DNA from: Gimesia chilikensis
Lineage (GTDB): Bacteria; Planctomycetota; Planctomycetia; Planctomycetales; Planctomycetaceae
Direction of reading: 5' to 3'
Assembly: GCF_008329715.1 (NCBI RefSeq)
Contig: NZ_VTSR01000011.1
Coordinates: 124,001 to 188,000 of the forward strand
Length of the DNA: 64,000 nucleotides
The notes beneath the pieces were generated by a model, which was given only the letters and a program-made list of their open reading frames with translations, was not told the origin of the DNA and did no database searches. Made by a program: the position numbers and the translations under genes. Positions 57,237 through 64,000 of this stretch are shown in pieces; within the stretch, counting starts at the first letter, position 1, and every line of letters begins with the position of its first letter.

Positions 57237-58136
57237 ATGGCCCAGAGCACATCACAAACCGATCACCGTAAATCGCCGGTCATGCGGGTCACCCAGTATG
57301 ACCAGGTGAGTTCGTCGTTGATCGCGGTTGTGCTGGCATTGATCGTGGCGGTCCTCTGGCTCTCGATTGTCTGGTTTACGAATCGCCTCCCCCAGACAGA
57401 AAACGAGGTCGCTTTGGAAATGGTGGACCTGGCGGGTGGAGCCGAGGATGGATCGCCGGATGAAGAGCTGCTGGTGGAATCCCCGGAAGACCCCGTGGAT
57501 GATCCCTCACAGATCGACACGCCGACCGAAGAGAACCAGGTCGAGGAAATGCTGGACAGTGTGGTCGAACTGTCTGACAAGGCGACTCAGCAGGTACAGC
57601 AACAGATGCAGACCGATCTGACCAATTCCGGGAAAGTCGGTAGTGCCGCTGGTACGGGAAAGCGCGCCCTGGGTTTCGGTCCGGGCAAGAAGGGATTACC
57701 CCGCGAACAGCGCTGGTTCATCAAGTTTTCCGACCGAGGATCTCTAATCGATTACGCCAGCCAGCTGGACTTTTTCAAAATTGAACTCGGCGCCCTGCTG
57801 CGTAATGGCAAGATGGTCTATCTCTCAAATGTTTCTTCCGAAAAACCGACCAGCCGAACGGCCACTTCGGGTGAGGATGAGAAGCGACTATATATGACCT
57901 GGCAGGGAGGCGAGCGTCGCACCAGTGACCTGAGCCTGTTCAAAAAAGCGGGTTACGATGTGACCGGAGCGATCCTGTTCCACTTCTACCCCAAAGAAGC
58001 CGAAAACCGACTCCTGCTCCTGGAGAAAAAATACCGAGATAAAAAATTCGACGAAATCCGGCGTACCTATTTTACAGTACGCGGTAATCGTGGCAGCTAC
58101 GATTTTGAAGTGACCCGTCAAACTTATTTCCGATAA
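57237..58136 (+). CDS. Single-pass membrane protein in the TonB position of the ExbBD cluster
   Basis: 299 residues, not recognised as a named family. One transmembrane helix (about 22-44, SSLIAVVLALIVAVLWLSIV) near the N-terminus puts the rest in the periplasm. An acidic stretch (about 60-110) is followed by GTGKRALGFGPGKKGLPREQRW and a C-terminal domain (WFIKFSDRGSLIDYASQLDFFKIELG, FYPKEAENRLLLLEKKYRD). It lacks the Pro-rich TonB spacer and the TonB C-terminal fold, but topology and gene position (35 bases after the HEAT protein, 20 before ExbB) suggest a partner that the ExbB/ExbD motor energises. Confidence 0.75.
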   Translation: MAQSTSQTDHRKSPVMRVTQYDQVSSSLIAVVLALIVAVLWLSIVWFTNRLPQTENEVALEMVDLAGGAEDGSPDEELLVESPEDPVDDPSQIDTPTEENQVEEMLDSVVELSDKATQQVQQQMQTDLTNSGKVGSAAGTGKRALGFGPGKKGLPREQRWFIKFSDRGSLIDYASQLDFFKIELGALLRNGKMVYLSNVSSEKPTSRTATSGEDEKRLYMTWQGGERRTSDLSLFKKAGYDVTGAILFHFYPKEAENRLLLLEKKYRDKKFDEIRRTYFTVRGNRGSYDFEVTRQTYFR

Positions 58137-58156
58137 CGAGTGCAAAGCAGGCATCC

Positions 58157-58813
58157 ATGAACTACTCACTAGCTCCGATTTTAAACGCAGCCGGGATCGC
58201 CATCTATGTCGCCTTGGGGCTGACGGCCCTGTATGGCGTCTTCTGTGTGATTCTACTCGTCCGCCAGATCGCACAGAAGCGATTCCTGACCCAGAATGCG
58301 GCCAATGAATTCCTCGACCAGGTCCATGAAGACATCGAACGGAAAGATTACGAAGCCGTCGTGAATCTCTGCGATTCGCCTCCTTACTGGAGCAAAGCGG
58401 TACCCCAGCTGATTCTGGTTGCCATGGCGAATATGGAACGCCCGGCCAAAAAGCTGCGACAGCTGCTCGCGGAGAAATTCGAACGTGACATTCTGGCCGA
58501 CCTCGAATACCGCATGTCCTGGATCAGCACGATTGTCAAGAGTGCCCCGATGCTCGGGCTGCTGGGAACCGTGATCGGGATGATCAACGCCTTCGACAAG
58601 ATCGGCAACATGCAGGAATCGGGGGGCGATCCGAGCCAGCTGGCAGGCGAGATCAGCTTCGCGCTGTTCACAACCGCTGCAGGTCTGTCCGTCGCGATTC
58701 CGCTGGTGATGGCCGGCGCTTTAATCCATGTTCGCATCGGTAAACTGCAAGACTCGGTGCAGGAACACACGGGTGAGTTTCTGGACATTCTGGAAGCCTC
58801 ACGTAAGTCCTGA
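58157..58813 (+). CDS. MotA/TolQ/ExbB-type proton channel subunit
   Basis: 218 residues with three helices (about 10-32, 120-140 and 160-185). MotA/TolQ/ExbB family segments are VAMANMERPAKKLRQ, WISTIVKSAPMLGLLGTVIGMI and LAGEISFALFTTAAGLSVAIPLVMAG, which line the proton pathway. With an ExbD/TolR partner it forms a proton-driven stator. It precedes the ExbD gene by 20 bases. The family's cytoplasmic domain is present (about 35-115). Confidence 0.95.
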   Translation: MNYSLAPILNAAGIAIYVALGLTALYGVFCVILLVRQIAQKRFLTQNAANEFLDQVHEDIERKDYEAVVNLCDSPPYWSKAVPQLILVAMANMERPAKKLRQLLAEKFERDILADLEYRMSWISTIVKSAPMLGLLGTVIGMINAFDKIGNMQESGGDPSQLAGEISFALFTTAAGLSVAIPLVMAGALIHVRIGKLQDSVQEHTGEFLDILEASRKS

Positions 58814-58833
58814 ATCGAGAAGGTGACGGGCGC

Positions 58834-59310
58834 ATGGCACGTAAAAAATCATTATTCAATTCTGACGATAGCGGCTGGAAGAAACGTCCCGCCTCCGGTG
58901 GAGGCGACGATCTGGACATCACCCCCATGATCGACGTGACTTTCCTGTTGCTCATCTTCTTCATGGTCACATCGACGATGCAGGCGACACAGGACTCGGA
59001 TGTTCCGATCGCCCGGCATGGCGTCGGTGTCGACACCCGCAGTTCTACGATTGTACTCGTCCATAATGACGGTAACGGTCTGAATGGCCAAAGCGTTGTC
59101 GAGATTAAAGAATCGGGCGGGGCTACTGAAGTCACCCTGGATGAACTGACCGCGCGCGTTCGCGAACGGGTTCAGGGAGGTGTGATGGATGTCATTATTA
59201 AAGCGGACCGAAATGTGCCACACGGGTTCGTTCAGGAAGTCACCCGGGCCGTCACCGATGTGGATGGTGTGAAGTTCTATATTGGAATTGAAGAAAAGAA
59301 AGACAGGTAA
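58834..59310 (+). CDS. ExbD/TolR-type motor subunit (plain)
   Basis: 158 residues. The N-terminal cytoplasmic segment is followed by a transmembrane helix starting DLDITPMIDVTFLLLIFF, with the conserved Asp in TPMIDV that conducts protons. The periplasmic domain follows, rich in strands, with DVIIKADRNVPHGFVQEVTRAVTDV, the ExbD C-terminal pattern. GAAGGTG lies before ATG 58834. It partners the ExbB-type protein. A second ExbD, with extra N-terminal domains, is encoded downstream. Confidence 0.95.
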   Translation: MARKKSLFNSDDSGWKKRPASGGGDDLDITPMIDVTFLLLIFFMVTSTMQATQDSDVPIARHGVGVDTRSSTIVLVHNDGNGLNGQSVVEIKESGGATEVTLDELTARVRERVQGGVMDVIIKADRNVPHGFVQEVTRAVTDVDGVKFYIGIEEKKDR

Positions 59311-59365
59311 TTATTTTCAGTTGGTGCATTGCCGCGAGCTGATATTTAAGACTGAATACTGAATT

Positions 59366-60631
59366 ATGCCGATCAAGTTTTACTGTAAACACTGTGGCCA
59401 GAGATTGAGTGTGGCCAGCAAGAAAGCCGGGAAGAAAGTTGCCTGCCCGGCCTGCCAGGGTCGCATTACGATCCCAGTGGAGAGTGAAGCCCGGCGATCA
59501 GAGAAACCAACAGAGCCGAGCGAAACACCTCGCCAGAAATCTTCCTCATCCACTAAGAAGCAAAAACCAGCCAAAGCCGCCCCTCCCACAGAAGCCATGC
59601 TGGATGCAGACCAGAACCAGTTCCTGGAAGATCTGGATGATATAGGTCCGCTGGGCGAGAGCTGGGATGAACTGCTGGATGGGGACTGGGAAGCCGCCGC
59701 ATCCGCAGAAACAGAAGAGCCAGCCATCGAGGAGCAGGAACCGACTCCTGAACCAGCGCCCCGGCCTGAGAAACAAGCACCGAAAGCGAAACGCTCGCCC
59801 CCACCGAAACCGACGATTAAACCTGCTCCCGAACCTGAACCTGAGCCAGAACCCGCTCCTCCTGTGAAACCAGTTGCAGAAACAGAGGTCACAGCTGAAA
59901 CGAGTCCCGACCCCGAGACTTTTGAAGATGACGACCTGCTGGCAGCCTCGGAGTGGCTCGAAGAGATTGAATCGACCGAAGCTGATGAAGACCTCGCGAA
60001 AGAACCAGTCTCAGAGCAACTAGCCGAACCTGAGCAAGACGACGCAGCAGAACTTGAGGAAGTTGCGAGCACAGAGCCAGAACCGGAAACAGAATCAGTT
60101 CCATCGCCGGTAGTAGTATCTGCTCCCAGCCCCCGCTTTGTTGTGGAGGAGGAAGAAGACGACGACGATGATGACGACGACGAAGGGTTTTCTATTCGCT
60201 CGGCCGAGTCGGAGTTTGAGGAGATGGATCTGACGCCGATGGTCGACGTGACCTTCCTGCTGCTGATCTTCTTCATGATTACCGCTTCCTTCAGTCTACA
60301 GAAAAGTATTCAGGTTCCGCCGCCAAATCCGGATGAAGACGGCGTTTCACAGTCGTTACAGACGCTGGATGATTTCCGGGAAGAATCCATCATCGTTGAG
60401 ATCGACAGTAATAACGGCATTTATGTCGATGACACCAAGCTGTCCAACCCTACGGAAATCGTACAGGCGATCCTGGATCGACGCGATGAGGGGGGCAGAC
60501 CCAAAACCGAACTCGTTCTCAGTGCGCACAAAGCGGCGCGGCATGAAACGGTCGTTGCCGTTGTGGATGCGGCGAACGAAGTTGGCATGCAGAAAATCAG
60601 ACTCGCATCGTACAAAGGACCAGATGACTGA
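59366..60631 (+). CDS. ExbD/TolR-type subunit fused to a zinc ribbon and long acidic linker
   Basis: 421 residues, nearly three times a normal ExbD. The N-terminus is a zinc ribbon (Cys7, Cys10, Cys27, Cys30 in FYCKHCGQ and ACPACQG). Residues about 45-285 are a low-complexity linker rich in Glu, Pro, Ala and Ser, ending in a run of Asp (positions about 265-275). Then comes a standard ExbD helix with TPMVDVTFLLLIFFMI (from about 287) and periplasmic domain (about 310-421). The zinc ribbon and linker must lie in the cytoplasm. They could bind RNA, DNA or a protein and so tie the motor to cytoplasmic partners. It is 55 bases after the first ExbD. Confidence 0.92.
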   Translation: MPIKFYCKHCGQRLSVASKKAGKKVACPACQGRITIPVESEARRSEKPTEPSETPRQKSSSSTKKQKPAKAAPPTEAMLDADQNQFLEDLDDIGPLGESWDELLDGDWEAAASAETEEPAIEEQEPTPEPAPRPEKQAPKAKRSPPPKPTIKPAPEPEPEPEPAPPVKPVAETEVTAETSPDPETFEDDDLLAASEWLEEIESTEADEDLAKEPVSEQLAEPEQDDAAELEEVASTEPEPETESVPSPVVVSAPSPRFVVEEEEDDDDDDDDEGFSIRSAESEFEEMDLTPMVDVTFLLLIFFMITASFSLQKSIQVPPPNPDEDGVSQSLQTLDDFREESIIVEIDSNNGIYVDDTKLSNPTEIVQAILDRRDEGGRPKTELVLSAHKAARHETVVAVVDAANEVGMQKIRLASYKGPDD

Positions 60632-60691
60632 CGTCGTCTTTGATTTCGTCTTCACCGCGTTCTACAGTCCTGAAAAGATAAGTAAGCTTCA

Positions 60692-63600
60692 TGGCCAGAT
60701 TAGAAATCTCATTCTTATCCGGAAAAACTCAAAACATTGAGCTCTCCAAGCAGCAGCCGGTCTCGATTGGCAGTCATTCGTCCAATGACCTGCAGGTGGA
60801 CGATGTGGCTTCCATGCAGTGCCGGATCAGCTGGAACAAAAAAGGGTACGAATTAATCGCTGCGACCAGTGATGGCGTGGAGATTAACGGCGTGATGTCG
60901 GGGCGTTCACAGCTGAATGACGGGGACCTGATCCGAATCGGTGAAGCCGACATTCTGTTCACCGACGAAGTCGACCTGCTCGATCTCGACGCCCCCCTGC
61001 CTGATGTGACGGGTGGTGAAGAAAGTTCGATGTACGACCTCAAGCCGGTCAGTTCGGAACAACTGGATTTCAACCGCCCCCAACCGGAGCCCGTGATTCC
61101 AGATAAATCAGAGCCGGAAAAGGCGTCTTCCAAATCAGGTTCGAAAAAGAAAAACGGTTCCAAGTCCAGCAAGCAGAAATCATCCAGGTCTTCAAAAGCA
61201 TCCACACCAGCTTCCGAAGAGAAACCAGAGGATGAATTACTGGAAGATGACGACCTGGACCTCGCCTCTGCCGCAGAGTTGCTGACGGAAGCTGAACCCG
61301 AGGCTGACAGTTCGCCAGCCCCGAAACACTTTTTATCCCGTACTAACGAGAATTCCGCTGCGACCAGCGAGGAAGAGGACTCCGACGATAAAGAGAAAGC
61401 GGATTCGCTCTCACTGAAAGATCGAATCCGCCATCGCTCTTCACGGAACGCGGTCCGACCCGGCGAGCGTCAGATTGTGCGTTCGCCTATGATTCTCTCC
61501 CTGGTCGGCGGCAGTGTTCTGCTAGCGCTGACCGCGCTGGTCTTCTGGTTTATCATCGGCCGCGATACGGCCAAACGGCACTATGATGCTGCCGTCCAGG
61601 AAATGGAAGCGGGCAAGTATTCACAGGCCATCCAGCTCTTTGAGTACTTCCTCGAAAATTACAACAAGAGCGACTATGCCGAGGAAGCCCGGATTTTACT
61701 CAGTAAATCGTTCGTCGAAAAAGAGATCTCCGGTTCAACCCCTGCCTGGCAGGCCGGTCTGGAAGCCACCCAGGGATTTATCAAGAAACACCGTGATGAT
61801 TCCGACTTCAAAGAGCTCTACCCGACACTGACCGATTACGGACAGCGGATCGCGCTCGGAGCGGTTGAAACCGCGAGTCGCACCAAAGAGCGTGAACTGC
61901 TGGACGTCTCCACGGAAGCCGAAAAGATTCTCACCCGCTACAGTCCGCCCGATGCACCGCCGACCGAAGCACTGGCGAAAATCAAAGCCGGTTACGAAAA
62001 AGCAGAAGCGGAGATTCTACGTAAAGAGGTCTTCGATGTGGCCGTCAAAGAGATCGAAGAAGCAATTAAACAGAAGCAGACATTGAAGGCACTCGAACAG
62101 CGCAGGCACCTGCTCGACCGCTATCCCTATTATCAGAACGATCGTAAGATGTCGACGGTGCTGACCCGCATCCTGGAAGCGGAACAGGCGCTGATCCAGT
62201 CCAGCAATGAAGCGGTTGCCGGCTCGACGAAAGATTACCCGGATGCCTTTCCGCAGGCGGTCACCCTGTCGCTGCACACCCGCTCGCGATCGAATGAGGT
62301 TTCGGACGGACGTAATGTCTTCGCGCTGGCCAACGGCAGCTGTTTCGGCATTGACTCTGTGACCGGCGACCCCATTTGGAAACGCCCCATCGGCCTCGAT
62401 TCCCCGTTTCCCCCCGAGACGGTCACCGTGAAAGAACCATCACTGCTCCTGTATGACACGCGCCACAACGACCTGCTCTGCGTCACCCAGAAAAGTGGCG
62501 AACTGGTCTGGCGACAACAGATGCCTTCCCGCCCGACAGGGCCTCCCCTGGTCAACCAGGGGACGATCGTCGTTTCCTGCCAGGGTGGCGAATTGCTGAA
62601 CCTGGATCTCCAGACGGGATCCATTGCCGCACAACTCAAGTTTGCTCAGCCCCTGGTGGGAGCTCCCGGCCTGGTTTACGGCGAACAGTCCGTCGCGGTC
62701 GCCGGTTATGAGGGGATGCTGTACCTCGTCTCGCTGCGTCCCTTTGAATGCACGAAGGTCGCAGCCCTCGGACATCGTCCCGGCACCATTCAGATTCCGA
62801 TTATCCCCATGGGTAAACTTTTGATGGTCTGCGAAAATGACCAGGCCGACGCCGCCCTGCTCCACGTACTGGACGGCGATGGCCAGAACGCAACTTTGAA
62901 TGAACTGGAACAGTTCCGCATTAAAGGTCAGGTTCACAGTCAGCCGATCATGCGAGGGAAACAACTGTTTTTCCCGACTGTCCCCGAACGAATCACGGCC
63001 TTCACCGTCACTGATGAAGAAGGAAAACGAAAGCTCACGGAGATCGGCTCTTACCAGTTGCAGGATCCCCTCTCCTGTCAGATCTATCTGTCCGCTGGTT
63101 CTGGTGGTCAGCTCTGGATGAGCAGTTCAGCCCTCCGAAAATTCACTCTGCTCAGTACCGGCATCAAAATGGATGACCAGAAAATTGCCGACGGACTGGG
63201 ATCACAGCCGATGCAGCTGATTGGAAACAACCTGTACCTCGGACGGCGTTTGCTCTCTTCCAATTCGGTTATTTTCACGATCGCGAACCGAAACGAGATG
63301 ACCAGTACCTGGAAATCGATTCTAGGAACCGACATTCTGGCCGTTTACCCTTATGGTGACGATAAGGAGCCGCAACCCGGCCTGCTCTGCATTACTTCTG
63401 ATGGCGATGTCTTCCGTTTACGGGCCACTGACTTTGAATCCTCCCCGGCTGGCTTCATGGAACGATCGCTGACGCAGCTCAAGCTGCCGGAGAACCTGAA
63501 AGCACCACTGCAGTCGACTCGTCTGGCCGATGGTAAAATTGCTGTTAGCTGTGGCGCACCACAACCGACATTGTGGATTCTGAACAGATTTGGTCAGCTG

Positions 63601-64000
63601 GAACAGACTATCGAGCTGCCAGAGCCTCTCGAGGCACTACCCATTCAAATCGGCGATGGCATTGCGTTACCGTTAAAACGCAAGGTGGCTGTCTTCCGGA
63701 AAGGGCGCGGATTGAATACCGTCCAGGAATTTGCCCTGCCCGGAAATGTGGGCGAGGATGTTCGCTGGCGTCAACTGATCCCGACTGGCAAAGATCAGTG
63801 TCTGGCCATCACCACCGCGGGGCAGATTATTACACTGCAATATCGCAGCAATCCGGTTCGTCATCTGGCGGCGCTGTCGACCATCGACTTGAAGCAACCA
63901 GTCGATGTGGACGCCGGTATCAGCCAGACAGACATCGCGGTTACGGATGCCTCAGGTCAATTGCAGGTTTTGGATGCAAAAACGGGGCAGTTGAAAACCA
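60692..64000 (+). CDS. FHA-domain transmembrane protein with periplasmic beta-propeller (partial, runs off right edge)
   Basis: 1103 codons are visible and no stop is reached. The N-terminal FHA domain (about 1-100; SIGSHSSNDLQVDD, CRISW, INGVMS, DGDLIRIGEADI) binds phosphothreonine peptides. A Ser/Lys/Glu-rich linker (about 130-260) leads to one transmembrane helix (about 268-290). TPR-like helices follow (YDAAVQEMEAGKYSQAIQLFEYFL) and then a PQQ-like beta-propeller (SCFGIDSVTGDPIWKRPI, LCVTQKSGELVWRQQM, GGELLNLDLQTGSIAAQL). Topology is FHA inside, propeller outside. The start ATG 60692 is 60 bases after the fused ExbD. It could pass a kinase signal to the envelope, or the reverse. Confidence 0.9.

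Noticed and set aside
59380-60276. 298-codon Ser-rich minus-strand frame opposite the fused ExbD
   Set aside because: The Ser/Gly-rich sequence arises from reading the Glu/Pro/Asp-rich linker backwards.

Overview
The window looks like a planctomycete chromosome segment, most likely Gimesia-like (inference). The evidence is protein family content rather than any marker gene: a secreted sulfatase, three DUF1501 proteins, a DUF1592/DUF1552 pair with fused cytochrome c and PA14 domains, three DUF1559 pseudopilin-type proteins paired with small carboxypeptidase-regulatory-like lipoproteins, a DUF1080 protein, and an ECF sigma factor translationally coupled to a FecR-like membrane protein. pnp and rpsO mark ordinary core chromosome. 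I see no phage, transposon, CRISPR array, tRNA or rRNA.

Layout. 1-3.0 kb (minus): sulfatase cut by the left edge, then the sigma factor and FecR-like pair. 3.5-14.4 kb (plus): DUF1501, DUF1080, DUF1592-DUF1552 behind a near-consensus promoter, a cupin, a DUF1559/lipoprotein pair and a ceramidase-like protein fused to a LamG-like domain. 14.6-18.0 kb: a polytopic TPR membrane protein overlapping a heptaheme cytochrome c. 18.0-23.7 kb: a six-gene operon with a Cys-rich secreted protein, two FtsX-type permeases, a lipoprotein, an HlyD-type adaptor and one ABC ATPase. 23.7-33.5 kb: two DUF1501 proteins around a LexA-like DNA-binding protein that lacks the protease domain, a pseudopilin-lipoprotein-pseudopilin cluster, a PQQ-type beta-propeller and a sialidase-like protein. 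33.5-38.9 kb (minus): TetR, adaptor and RND pump, with two copies of a 15-bp palindrome. 39.1-46.8 kb (minus): a sigma-54 response regulator and soluble histidine kinase, pnp, rpsO and a tandem ClpP-fold/NfeD protease. 47.3-64 kb (plus): Lhr-type helicase, a TPR/HExxH protein, MazG, then an envelope cluster that runs off the right edge.

The most interesting system is 55.4-64 kb. An alpha/alpha-barrel protein with HEAT repeats is followed by a single-pass membrane protein in the place a TonB-like partner would occupy, a TolQ/ExbB subunit, a plain TolR/ExbD subunit, a second ExbD fused to a zinc ribbon and a long acidic linker, and a transmembrane protein joining a cytoplasmic FHA domain to a periplasmic beta-propeller. 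This suggests a proton-motive-force-driven envelope machine that can read phosphorylation inside the cell. Its function is unknown to me. Second in interest is the TetR/RND locus, where one palindrome sits between the -35 and -10 of the tetR promoter and the other lies inside the start of the adaptor gene.
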